Source: an uncultured Chromatiaceae bacterium (GTDB lineage: Bacteria > Pseudomonadota > Gammaproteobacteria > Enterobacterales > Alteromonadaceae). From it: a stretch of DNA of 25,423 nt. Positions 6,658 through 14,222 of this stretch are shown here, piece by piece. The stretch covers positions 1-25,423 of the forward strand of contig CAMLSF010000041.1 in NCBI GenBank assembly GCA_946482615.1, read 5' to 3'. The notes beneath the pieces were generated by a model. The model saw nothing but the letters and a program-made list of their open reading frames with translations, did not search any database and was not told the DNA's origin. The position numbers and the translations under genes were made by a program. Every line of letters starts with the position of its first letter. Position 1 is the first letter of the stretch.

Positions 6658-8148
6658 ATGAATGAAATTGTCAATGCGATCAACGGCGTTATCTGGAGCC
6701 CTGCGCTCATTTTGTTATGCCTTGGCGTAGGTTTATATTTTTCTATCCGCTCACGTTTTTTACAGCTACGTCATGTGCGGGAAATGACCCGTCTGATGAT
6801 GGAAGGCAAAAGCTCCGCCAGTGGCGTATCGTCTTTTCAGGCTTTAACTATGACCTTAGCAGGTAGGGTTGGCACAGGTAATATTGCCGGTGTTGCTACT
6901 GCTATTACTTTTGGTGGCCCGGGCGCTGTGTTTTGGATGTGGGTTGTTGCCTTTTTAGGTGCAAGTTCGGCCTTTGTGGAGTCCACTTTAGGTCAGGTCT
7001 ACAAAGAAAAACTGAATGATCAGTACCGTGGTGGTCCGGCTTTTTATATTGAAAAAGGTTTGGGCATGAAATGGTATGCCTGGATTTTTGCTGTAGCTAC
7101 TATTTTTGCCACAGGTTTATTGCTGCCTGGTGTTCAGGCCAACTCTATCGCTGAAAGTTTAAATACTGCGTTGGGGATAGATCGTAATGTCACAGCGGCT
7201 GTGCTTGCTATTGCTCTGGGCTTTATCATTTTTGGTGGTGTAAAACGTATCGCCACCTTTGCTCAGGTGGTGGTGCCTTTTATGGCGCTGGGTTACATCA
7301 TAGTCGCCTGTATTATTATCTTCCTGAACCTTGGCCAGCTGCCCTCTGTACTTAAACTGATTTTCACCTCTGCTTTTGGTCTGGATGCCGGCTTTGGCGC
7401 CATTCTTGGTATGGCTATTATGTGGGGAGTCAAACGTGGTGTGTACTCTAACGAAGCAGGTCAGGGCACTGGTCCGCATGCTTCTTCTGCGGCTGAAGTA
7501 AGCCACCCGGCCAAACAAGGTTTAGTGCAAGGTTTCTCCGTTTATATCGATACTTTGTTTGTCTGTTCTGCGACCGCTTTTATGCTGTTAATTACCGGCC
7601 AATACAATGTGCAGGCTGAAGATGGCACAGCCTTGTACACTGGTGTGCAAGGGGTTGCTGCTGGCCCGGGTTATGTGCAAACAGCCATGGAAAACGTAAT
7701 GCCGGGTTTTGGTTCTTTGTTTGTTGCTATAGCTTTATTGTTTTTTGCCTTCACCACTATAGTGGCGTATTACTACATTGCCGAAACTAACATTGCTTAT
7801 ATCAACCGCACTGTGCGCCGCCCATGGCTGACCTTTTTATTAAAAGTGGGCATTATTACTGCCACAGTCTACGGCACTATTAAAACCGCAGATTTGGCCT
7901 GGGCTTTAGGTGATATAGGGGTGGGCTTAATGGCCTGGCTAAACATTATCGCTATTATCCTGCTGCGTAACGTGGCCTTTAAATGTTTGCGTGACTACGA
8001 AGCGCAAAAAGCCGCAGGTAAGGATCCTCAATTTGACCCTGAAGCTTTAGGTATTAAAAATGCTGACTACTGGCAAAAGCCTGCTGTAGGAGTAAAACCT
8101 GAGCCGGAAAACCCGGATGATGCCGTAGTGGTTAAGTCATTAAACTAA
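6658..8148 (+). CDS. Sodium:alanine/glycine symporter (AGCS family)
   Basis: A 496-residue inner-membrane transporter with about 11 hydrophobic helices. It imports small neutral amino acids (alanine, glycine, sometimes glutamine) with Na+ in characterised relatives. Family marks are LAGRVGTGNIAGVATAITFGGPGAVFWMW (about 68-95, shown here in part as the conserved GTGNIAG loop), FVESTLGQVYKEK after it, and SNEAGQGTGPHASSAAEVSHP at about 265-285 followed by QGFSVYIDT. The C-terminal 50 residues are hydrophilic and cytoplasmic (Pro/Glu-rich end). Length fits the family. Start ATG is preceded by AGGGAACAGG. It is transcribed alone, divergent from the LytTR two-component operon, and ends in a strong terminator. 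Substrate choice is inferred from the family only. Confidence 0.95.
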   Translation: MNEIVNAINGVIWSPALILLCLGVGLYFSIRSRFLQLRHVREMTRLMMEGKSSASGVSSFQALTMTLAGRVGTGNIAGVATAITFGGPGAVFWMWVVAFLGASSAFVESTLGQVYKEKLNDQYRGGPAFYIEKGLGMKWYAWIFAVATIFATGLLLPGVQANSIAESLNTALGIDRNVTAAVLAIALGFIIFGGVKRIATFAQVVVPFMALGYIIVACIIIFLNLGQLPSVLKLIFTSAFGLDAGFGAILGMAIMWGVKRGVYSNEAGQGTGPHASSAAEVSHPAKQGLVQGFSVYIDTLFVCSATAFMLLITGQYNVQAEDGTALYTGVQGVAAGPGYVQTAMENVMPGFGSLFVAIALLFFAFTTIVAYYYIAETNIAYINRTVRRPWLTFLLKVGIITATVYGTIKTADLAWALGDIGVGLMAWLNIIAIILLRNVAFKCLRDYEAQKAAGKDPQFDPEALGIKNADYWQKPAVGVKPEPENPDDAVVVKSLN

Positions 8149-8164
8149 AACGAATGACCTGAAA

Positions 8165-8192
8165 AAAACAGCAGCTTTGGCTGCTGTTTTTG
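8165..8192 (+). terminator. Rho-independent terminator after the AGCS symporter
   Basis: AAAACAGCAGC (8165-8175), loop TTTG, then GCTGCTGTTTT (8180-8190): a perfect 11-base-pair stem ending in five T residues, 16 bases past the symporter stop. Confidence 0.9.
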
Positions 8193-8210
8193 TATAAAGA
8201 AGGTAAGGCG

Positions 8211-8726
8211 ATGATCATTCAAACCGAACGTTTAACTCTGCGTGAGCTGCAATTAAGCGATGCAGCTTTTGCTTTGCGTTTGTACAACGACCCGAGTTTT
8301 TTGCAGCATATAGGTGATAAAGGGGTGCGTACTATTGCTGATGCTGAAAACAATCTGCAAAAGGGGGCTATCGCCAGTTATGCAGAGCATGGTTATGGCA
8401 TGTGGCTGGCAGAAAATCAGCAAGGTGAAGCCATAGGTATGTGTGGCCTGATTAAACGTGATTTTTTAGCTGAAACCGACTTAGGTTATGCCTATCTGCC
8501 AGAGTTTTTTGGCCAGGGCTATGCTTATGAAGCTGCTACTGCTGTATTGGCTTATGCTGCGAAGCACACAGCTTTGACAACAGTAGTTGCCATCGTATCC
8601 CCGGCTAATCAGGCCTCTAAAGCTTTATTGCACAAACTAGGCTTTGAACTGCATGGTCAGGTACTGGTGCCTGATAAAAATGAGATGGTCGATTTTTACC
8701 GCATTCAGCTAACGAAAAAAGCCTGA
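8211..8726 (+). CDS. GNAT-family N-acetyltransferase (RimJ/RimL-like)
   Basis: A 171-residue cytoplasmic acetyltransferase of the Acetyltransf_3 type. It begins TERLTLRELQLSDA, typical of RimJ/RimL-like proteins, and contains the acetyl-CoA motif A LGYAYLPEFFGQGYAYEAA (about 91-109, with the Q/R-x-x-G-x-G/A loop as GQGYA) and the late motif SPANQASKALLHKLGF (130-145). Such proteins acetylate ribosomal protein N-termini, antibiotics or small amines; the substrate is not visible. The frame reaches up to a TTG at 8190 inside the upstream terminator, but the ATG at 8211, seven bases after AAGG, is the sensible start. It is a single-gene unit; its stop codon lies inside the stem of the following terminator. 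Confidence 0.92.
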   Translation: MIIQTERLTLRELQLSDAAFALRLYNDPSFLQHIGDKGVRTIADAENNLQKGAIASYAEHGYGMWLAENQQGEAIGMCGLIKRDFLAETDLGYAYLPEFFGQGYAYEAATAVLAYAAKHTALTTVVAIVSPANQASKALLHKLGFELHGQVLVPDKNEMVDFYRIQLTKKA

Positions 8727-8746
8727 GCTGTAACAGTCAGGCTTTT
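8715..8746. terminator. Bidirectional terminator between the acetyltransferase and MFS genes
   Basis: AAAAGCCTGA (8717-8726) pairs with TCAGGCTTTT (8737-8746) over a ten-base loop. It gives a T-run in both directions (TTTT on plus, TTTTTT on minus) and separates two convergent genes. Confidence 0.85.
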
Positions 8747-8753
8747 GTACAGA

Positions 8754-9929
8754 TCAGGCGGCTTGCGCCCTACGTTTCTGATCCAGTTTTCCACTCTGAT
8801 GGGTTAAGGCAAAAGCAAGCAACACAATCAAAGCGCCAATCCAGGGGGTGTACATCAAGCCAAACTGGCTGACCACTACACCACCAGCCCAGGCACCAAA
8901 GGCTATACCTAAGTTAAAAGCCGCTATATTCAGACCACTGGCCACATCCACAGCTTTAGGAGTGTAAATCTCCGCCTGACGCACCACATACAGCTGCAGA
9001 CCAGGTACATTACCAAAAGCCACTGCACCCCATAACAATACGGTTAACGCAGCCAGCACCGGGTGCGGCGCTGTAAAACTTAACAGCAGAAGCACAGCGG
9101 CCAGACCTAAAAAAATCAGTTTCAGAGCAGCTACAGGACCTTTTTTATCGGCAAGCTTTCCGCCCCAGATATTGCCCACAGCCACAGATACACCATACAG
9201 CAGCATCAGTAAGGCGATGTGATCAGTACTGAACCCAGACACGTCCTGCAAGATGGCCGCAAGGTAAGTAAAGGCAATAAAACTGCCGCCGTAACCCAAA
9301 GCAGTTTTGGCATACACCATCAGCAAACGGGGTTCGGTTAATACCTGCAGCTGCTCGACAAAAGTAGCGGATTTTTGCTGGGGTAAGTTATTGGGCACCA
9401 GCAAAGCAGAGCCAATCATCGCAATAAAACCTAAAGCGGCCACAGCATAGAATACAGCTTGCCAACCCAGATACTGACCGACAAAAGTACCCAGGGGCAC
9501 ACCTGTGACCAAAGCCACAGTTAAACCGGTAAACATCAGGGCTATAGCACTGGCGGCTTTGTCTTTGGGCACCAGACTGGTGGCTATAGTGGAGCCAATG
9601 GAGAAAAACACCCCATGCGCCATACCTGTTAGTACCCTGGCGAGCATCAAAGAATAATAATCCGGTGCCATAGCGCCCAATAAATTGCCAACAGTAAATA
9701 GCGCCATTAAGCCAATCAGCAAAGTTTTACGTGGCATTTTGCTGCTAAGCGCCGTCAGCACCGGAGCACCTACAGCAACCCCCAGGGCATATAAACTGAC
9801 CAAAAGGCCAGCAGAAGGTAAAGACACGGCCAGATCGGCAGCAATCACAGGTAATAAGCCCACTATGACAAATTCAGTGGTGCCTATGGCAAAAGCGCTT
9901 AAGGTTAAGGCCCATAAAGCGAGTGGCAT
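8754..9929 (-). CDS. MFS transporter, DHA1 family (drug, sugar or purine efflux type)
   Basis: A 391-residue inner-membrane protein with about 12 hydrophobic helices. It begins LALWALTLSAFAIGTTEFVIVGLLP, the signature of the AraJ/YdhP/NepI-like branch of DHA1 exporters. Motif A is degenerate (LSSKMPRKTLLIG, about 61-73), the LARVLTGMAHGVFFS segment follows at 96-110, and a motif C-like GVPLGTFVGQYLGWQAVF lies at about 143-160. Relatives export sugars, purines or drugs by proton antiport; the substrate here is unknown. The ATG is preceded by GGAG at seven bases. It is divergent from a LysR-type regulator gene 98 bases away, the classic arrangement in which the regulator controls the exporter. 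Confidence 0.93.
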   Translation of the reverse strand: MPLALWALTLSAFAIGTTEFVIVGLLPVIAADLAVSLPSAGLLVSLYALGVAVGAPVLTALSSKMPRKTLLIGLMALFTVGNLLGAMAPDYYSLMLARVLTGMAHGVFFSIGSTIATSLVPKDKAASAIALMFTGLTVALVTGVPLGTFVGQYLGWQAVFYAVAALGFIAMIGSALLVPNNLPQQKSATFVEQLQVLTEPRLLMVYAKTALGYGGSFIAFTYLAAILQDVSGFSTDHIALLMLLYGVSVAVGNIWGGKLADKKGPVAALKLIFLGLAAVLLLLSFTAPHPVLAALTVLLWGAVAFGNVPGLQLYVVRQAEIYTPKAVDVASGLNIAAFNLGIAFGAWAGGVVVSQFGLMYTPWIGALIVLLAFALTHQSGKLDQKRRAQAA

Positions 9930-9970
9930 ACAATTTCTCCGCTAATTTAAAGTGGCGTCAGTGTGCTGGA

Positions 9971-10005
9971 ATTTGTTATTGTGAAAAATAGTGGTAATGG
10001 CAAAT
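9971..10005. promoter_or_regulatory. Inverted repeat in the MFS/lysR divergent promoter, candidate LysR operator
   Basis: ATTTGTTATT (9971-9980) and AATGGCAAAT (9996-10005) are inverted copies with eight of ten matches and 15 bases between them. It is central in the 98-base gap. LysR regulators commonly bind such interrupted dyads and repress their own gene. The dyad is seen; regulator binding is inferred. Confidence 0.4.
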
Positions 10006-10027
10006 ATCTGTTGCTATGGAGGCAATA

Positions 10028-10915
10028 ATGGCGGGGCAAACTGAACAGCTCGATACCTTTGTCACAGTAGTAAAAACCGGCAGTTTTACCGCTGCAGCTG
10101 AGCAACTGGGTCAGGCGACTTCTGTGATCAGTCGCAGGGTTAAACAGCTGGAGCAACGTTTGGGTGTGGCTTTATTGGTGCGCACCACCCGCAGTTTACG
10201 TCTGACTTCTGAAGGTGAATGGTATTATCAGCAAGCCTGCAGTATTTTGCGCCAGTTAGCCCAGGCCGATCATTTTTTGATGGACCGCAGCCATAAACCT
10301 GCGGGTAAATTGCGTGTCGACTCGGCCACCCCTTTTGTTTTGCACCAGTTGGCGCCGCTTATTTCAGAGTTTCTGGCGCTTTATCCGGAAATAGAACTGA
10401 CGCTTGACTCCTCCGAGTCTTTTATTAATCTGATTGAAAAGCGGGTGGACGTAGCGATACGCTTTGGTGAGCTGACGGACTCCAGTTTAAAAGCACGTAA
10501 GTTAGGAGCGGGTTTCCGGCGTTTATTAGCAAGCCCGGCTTATCTGGCCAGTTTTGGTACCCCTGAATCGCTCTCTGATTTGGCACAGCACCGCTGCATA
10601 GGTTTTAGTTCTGCTGAGAATTTAAATCGCTGGCCAGTGCGGGACCAGGATGGTGAGTTTTATAAAATTACACCTTATCTTTCCGCCGACAGCGGCGAAA
10701 CAGTCCGGCAACTGGCACTGCATGGCAACGGTATTGCTTGTTTATCCGGTTTTATGACCCAGGAGGATATCAGAGCCGGACTTTTAGTACCTGTGCTGGA
10801 ACATTTGCGAGAGCAGGTGCTGATGCCTGTCTATGCTGTCTATTACAGTGAAGGGGAGGCCAACCCCAGAGTACGTTGTTTTATCGACTTTTTAACTCAG
10901 AAGCTGGTGTTGTAG
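10028..10915 (+). CDS. LysR-family transcriptional regulator
   Basis: A 295-residue LysR protein. The winged helix-turn-helix covers about 5-63 (LDTFVTVVKTGSFTAAAEQL, then SVISRRVKQLEQRLGVALLVRTTRSLRLTSEG), followed by a linker helix and a two-lobed effector domain (about 88-290) with KLRVDSATPFVLHQLAPLISEFLALYPEIEL and VDVAIRFGELTDSSLKARKLG. The latter resembles the CrgA-like regulators that respond to small aromatic or quinone-like compounds. An in-frame ATG lies four codons upstream at 10016, but it overlaps the GGAGG that serves the ATG at 10028, so I use the latter. It is divergent from the MFS exporter, its likely target. Its 3' end overlaps a convergent small lipoprotein gene by 35 bases. 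Confidence 0.95.
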   Translation: MAGQTEQLDTFVTVVKTGSFTAAAEQLGQATSVISRRVKQLEQRLGVALLVRTTRSLRLTSEGEWYYQQACSILRQLAQADHFLMDRSHKPAGKLRVDSATPFVLHQLAPLISEFLALYPEIELTLDSSESFINLIEKRVDVAIRFGELTDSSLKARKLGAGFRRLLASPAYLASFGTPESLSDLAQHRCIGFSSAENLNRWPVRDQDGEFYKITPYLSADSGETVRQLALHGNGIACLSGFMTQEDIRAGLLVPVLEHLREQVLMPVYAVYYSEGEANPRVRCFIDFLTQKLVL

Positions 10916-11126
10916 CCTGTTGTGTTGATTTTTGCTGTTTTAAGAAATCCTGATAACTGCCAGCCTGACGTTCCAGACACTGAGCTTTCACTTGCTCAGG
11001 AAGCTGATTACACTGCGAGCGATGATCGCGTTGCATTCTGTTGTACCACCATTCATCTGAACCTCTTTGGCTATATGCACAGGCACTTTGCAAGGCGACC
11101 AGCAGAAGTACAAGAGGGAAACGCAT
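10881..11126 (-). CDS. Small cysteine-containing lipoprotein
   Basis: An 81-residue putative lipoprotein, not recognised as a named family. The N-terminus is a lipoprotein signal: R2, hydrophobic core LVLLLVAL and lipobox LQSA-C16. The mature part of 66 residues is polar, with RGSDEWWYNRMQRDHRSQC (21-39) and two more cysteines, C39 and C50, spaced to form a disulfide; the tail is Gln/Thr/Ser-rich. The ATG is five bases from a perfect GGAGG, strong evidence that it is translated. The last 35 bases overlap the 3' end of lysR on the opposite strand. It lies alone, and its role is unknown; outer-membrane or periplasmic location is inferred. The amino acid at position +2 (Ala) does not suggest inner-membrane retention. 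Confidence 0.78.
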   Translation of the reverse strand: MRFPLVLLLVALQSACAYSQRGSDEWWYNRMQRDHRSQCNQLPEQVKAQCLERQAGSYQDFLKQQKSTQQATTPASELKSR

Positions 11127-11363
11127 AACAGCCTCCGGGAAAATGAGTTGATATAGCCAAAGTCATTTGAATTGCAGAGAGGGAGAGCTTAGGTCAACCA
11201 GCTGCAGTTTCAAGTAAGAAAGCTGTAAAAGTATGCATGCCTTACCTGCTGATTACCAGCGCTTTGTCCGGCCTTTTGTCTGGCCACCACTGTCACTAAA
11301 AGTTCATCAAAAAAAGCCAAACTGCGCCGGAGTAACCTTTTATTCTGATGAGAAATCAATTCT

Positions 11364-12389
11364 TTGGCTTTGACTGTGCACCAGAAAACACGCCGCTTTT
11401 TGTTACCTGAGCTGATCCGGCTGGAAGCTCTGATCGATGCTTTACCCTCCAGTGTTAAAGCGACAGAGCTGGCGCGTTTTCAGTCCGGCCCTCATGCTTA
11501 CCCCAGCTATTTAATTGAACTGGCGGAATTCGATCCGGCTAAACCAAGCTTATTACTGACAGGTGGTGTGCACGGCTTAGAACGTATTGGTTCAGCTGTA
11601 CTGATCGCCTTTCTGGAAAGTTTGTTACAACGGCTGGAATGGGACCATGGTTTGCAGCATCAGTTAAGTCAGCTGAACCTTTTACTTTTACCTATGGTGA
11701 ACCCTGTGGGGATGGCCCATCACAGGCGCAGCAATGGCAATGGCGTGGATTTGATGCGCAACGCCCCTGTTCATTGTGAAGATAAAGCGGCATTTTTAGT
11801 GGGAGGCCAACAGTATTCGCCGCGATTACCCTGGTACAGAGGAAACCCACAACAACCAGAAGCTGAAAGTCAGATGCTGTTTGAACTGGTGCGGCAAAAG
11901 TTATTTCAGAGCCCTTTTAGTCTGGTGCTGGACTGCCACTCAGGTTTTGGTCAGGTGGATCGGATCTGGTTTCCTTACGCCAAAAGCCGCAAACCTTTGC
12001 CACATCTGGCTGAGTTGTACAGGTTGCGCCAGTTGTTATTTGACTGCTACCCACATCAGGCCTACCAATTTGAACCTCAGTCGCTGCATTATTTATGTCA
12101 TGGCGATTTATGGGATTATCTGTATGACGAGTCACTACACAGTGGCAATTTGTTTTTACCTTTAACACTGGAAATGGGCTCCTGGAACTGGGTGCGGAAA
12201 AATCCCTTTCAGTTGTTGTCCAGCCTGGGCTTATTCCATCCGGTCAAACCACACAGGGTAAAACGGGTATTGCGCACTCATTTAACTCTGTTTCATTTCT
12301 TGATTGCAGCCACAGCCTCTCATCACCAATGGCGCAGGGTGATGTACCCACGCATGCTCAGGCAGGAGGCCATGGAGTTATGGTACTAA
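11364..12389 (+). CDS. M14-like zinc metallopeptidase (DUF2817 / AstE-AspA-like)
   Basis: A 341-residue protein with a full M14-type zinc carboxypeptidase site: the H-x-x-E zinc motif GGVHGLERIG (H70, E73), NPVGMAHHRRSNGNGVDLMRN (113-133), third zinc ligand H192 in LDCHSGFGQVDRIW, and catalytic E270 in LEMGSWNW. No signal peptide is seen, so it should act in the cytoplasm on peptides or acylated amino acids; relatives include DUF2817 and succinylglutamate/aspartate deacylase-type enzymes. The start is odd: two in-frame TGA codons lie at 11346-11351 and no ATG follows before the conserved part. The first usable starts are TTG 11364, TTG 11370 and GTG 11376, with only a weak GATGAG upstream. 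The ATG at 11348 is in another frame and stops after 20 codons. The last ten bases overlap the next gene. Confidence 0.85.
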   Translation: MALTVHQKTRRFLLPELIRLEALIDALPSSVKATELARFQSGPHAYPSYLIELAEFDPAKPSLLLTGGVHGLERIGSAVLIAFLESLLQRLEWDHGLQHQLSQLNLLLLPMVNPVGMAHHRRSNGNGVDLMRNAPVHCEDKAAFLVGGQQYSPRLPWYRGNPQQPEAESQMLFELVRQKLFQSPFSLVLDCHSGFGQVDRIWFPYAKSRKPLPHLAELYRLRQLLFDCYPHQAYQFEPQSLHYLCHGDLWDYLYDESLHSGNLFLPLTLEMGSWNWVRKNPFQLLSSLGLFHPVKPHRVKRVLRTHLTLFHFLIAATASHHQWRRVMYPRMLRQEAMELWY

Positions 12390-13150
12390 ACACAGAGACA
12401 AGGCCCGTATTGTTACTGCGTGGCTTGTTACGTGAAAGCCGGCATTGGCTGGACTTTCCTGCGTTGCTCAGTGATAAATTACAGCGTCCTGTTTTTACTC
12501 TGGATTTACCGGGCTGCGGTCAGTTGTGTCAGCAAAAATCTGCTGCGTCTATCCCGGCATTAAGGGCCGGGTTACAACAGCAATGGACTGAGCGTTATCC
12601 ACAATATCAGGGCAAAACCTTAGACTTAGTGGCTATTTCTATGGGAGGGATGCTGGCGCTGGATTGGGCGCTTAGCGCACCGCAGCAGATTAAATCTGTA
12701 ACTCTGATCAACAGCAGCAGCGCAGGATTAAACCCGTTTTGGCAGCGATTACAGCCCCGTAACTATCTTAAAATACTGCTGTGTTTACTGGCTGGCCCAT
12801 TAAAGCGTGAAGAGCTTATTTGGCAAATGACAGTTAATTCTGAGCTAAAACCTGACATCGTAAAGCAATGGCAGCAATGGGCTATTGAAAACCCGGTCAG
12901 CCGGATCAATGCATTGCGCCAGCTATGGGCTGCCAGTAGATTCCGGTTGACACAAAGGCCTGATTGTCCGGTGTTTGTCGTATCAGCTCTGGGCGATCAA
13001 CTGGTGTCTCCTTTGTGTAGTAAAGCTTTAGCTGAGAAACTAAACTCACCTTTGTTGACTTTAGCTCAGGTTGGTCATGATTTACCGCTGGAAGCCCCCG
13101 ACAGGTTGGTACTTTTATTGTGTTCCAAAATTTATAGTGGGGATAGCTAA
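12380..13150 (+). CDS. Alpha/beta-hydrolase fold protein
   Basis: A 256-residue cytoplasmic alpha/beta hydrolase. From the chosen start it begins with a short strand and the oxyanion region LLLRGLLRESRHWLDFP, then VFTLDLPGCGQ. The nucleophile elbow is VAISMGGML (S87 in A-I-S-M-G-G, with Ala in place of the usual first Gly), the acid is probably D206 in SALGDQLVSP, and the base H233 in QVGHDLPLEAPD. This resembles carboxylesterase/BioH-like proteins; the substrate is unknown. The frame is open 17 codons further up, but the ATG at 12380 starts the domain correctly and has GGAGG ten bases ahead. It overlaps the metallopeptidase stop (ATGGTACTAA), so the two are translationally coupled and probably act on the same class of compound. 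Confidence 0.88.
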   Translation: MVLNTETRPVLLLRGLLRESRHWLDFPALLSDKLQRPVFTLDLPGCGQLCQQKSAASIPALRAGLQQQWTERYPQYQGKTLDLVAISMGGMLALDWALSAPQQIKSVTLINSSSAGLNPFWQRLQPRNYLKILLCLLAGPLKREELIWQMTVNSELKPDIVKQWQQWAIENPVSRINALRQLWAASRFRLTQRPDCPVFVVSALGDQLVSPLCSKALAEKLNSPLLTLAQVGHDLPLEAPDRLVLLLCSKIYSGDS

Positions 13151-13244
13151 CCTTTCTAAGTTCAGACGTTGAATATTCAGGTACATTCAGATAATTTATG
13201 AAAGCTGCATGACATTCAAATAAGTTTTAAGTAAGGATACTGCT

Positions 13245-14144
13245 GTGCGTAAATTGTTAGTTTTTTTCTTGTTTTTTTCCTGTTCTGTTTTATCTGAGCC
13301 CAAAATAGATAAAGAGGGATGGTTGCCTTTTGTACTAAATAACGGTGCTGTTTTTATTGAGGTTGAGGTCTCGGGTGAAACAGTGATGGCTTTGATTGAT
13401 TCAGGGGCTGAGTTTAATGGGATCAATAAAGCCTATGTTGAAAGCCACAAAGATAAACTGAATTATGGCGGTCGCATCAGAGTTCAGGGCGTGTTTGGTG
13501 AAGAAGAAGTGGCTATGGTTACAGGTTTTGCAACCAAACTTTTTGGTTACGAGTTTAAACTGGTTGATCTGGTTCCGGTGCAGATTAATGAACCCGTGTT
13601 GTTGTTAGGACAGCCCTTTTTAAGCAATTTTATTGTTCAATTTGATTATCCAAATCAAAAAATCAGACTCCTGCCTCATTCAGCTGTTGACATGAAAAAA
13701 GTAGCAAATGTGGAACTGAAGAAAAGCCGAGGCAGAAACCTGCCTGTGATCAAGGTGGATATAGCTAAAGATCAGGGGATATGGTTGACTCTGGATACAG
13801 GCAATACAGGTGGCTTGGTGGTCAGCCGTCAGATGGCAGAAGAGCAGGAATGGTTAAACCAATTACCGGCGATAAAACATGGTGCGTCTGGTGTCACTGG
13901 TTCAGGTGAAGTGGAGACTTTCCAGATCCCTTACCTGAAAATTGGTCCTTACGAGCTCGAGGATGTGGTGGTTACTGTTCCGGCTGAAGGACAAAAAATG
14001 AATATCAGCGATAAAACCAGCAGAACCACAGCAGGAGTGCAGAAAGGGATACATGCCAGGGGCTTGCTTGGTTATGACGTGCTGAAACATTTTGTTTTGA
14101 CACTGGATACCAAAAACTGGCGTGCTCATATTGCTGCGCCTTAA
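13245..14144 (+). CDS. Secreted two-lobed retropepsin-like aspartic protease
   Basis: A 299-residue exported protein. A signal peptide (RK, then LLVFFLFFSCSVL) probably ends at S17, though the FFSC at 10-13 leaves a weak lipoprotein option. Two retropepsin-like halves follow. The first has the catalytic motif ALIDSGAEFNGI (D52) and closes with VLLLGQPFLSNF (118-129); the second has LTLDTGNTGGLVV (D184) and closes with RGLLGYDVLKHF (272-283). Each half therefore carries the D-S/T-G and hydrophobic-hydrophobic-Gly motifs of aspartic proteases, so one chain could form a pepsin-like bilobal site in the periplasm. Start is GTG with AAGGA about seven bases upstream. It is probably a single-gene unit; a terminator follows at 14168. 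Proteolytic activity is inferred; some relatives bind rather than cleave. Confidence 0.85.
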   Translation: MRKLLVFFLFFSCSVLSEPKIDKEGWLPFVLNNGAVFIEVEVSGETVMALIDSGAEFNGINKAYVESHKDKLNYGGRIRVQGVFGEEEVAMVTGFATKLFGYEFKLVDLVPVQINEPVLLLGQPFLSNFIVQFDYPNQKIRLLPHSAVDMKKVANVELKKSRGRNLPVIKVDIAKDQGIWLTLDTGNTGGLVVSRQMAEEQEWLNQLPAIKHGASGVTGSGEVETFQIPYLKIGPYELEDVVVTVPAEGQKMNISDKTSRTTAGVQKGIHARGLLGYDVLKHFVLTLDTKNWRAHIAAP

Positions 14145-14167
14145 CTAAGCAAACTGCATAAAGCAAG

Positions 14168-14205
14168 AAAAGCCGGTTGTTATTTTTCCGGCTTTTTGTT
14201 TTTTT
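14168..14205. terminator. Bidirectional terminator between the retropepsin and tapT genes
   Basis: AAAAGCCGG (14168-14176) pairs with CCGGCTTTT (14188-14196) over an 11-base loop, followed on plus by a long T-run to 14205. On minus it ends in TTTTC. It separates two convergent genes. Confidence 0.88.
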
Positions 14206-14222
14206 ATCCTGTAGATATTTTG

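Noticed and set aside
11127..11363. GGCC-based inverted repeats and A-runs in the gap before the M14 gene
   Set aside because: Short and imperfect, no U-tract, and no small gene with an SD sequence.
13169..13195. TTGAAT plus GATAAT as promoter of the retropepsin gene
   Set aside because: The spacer is only 15 bases; with 17 bases the -10 match is poor. Possible but not supportable.
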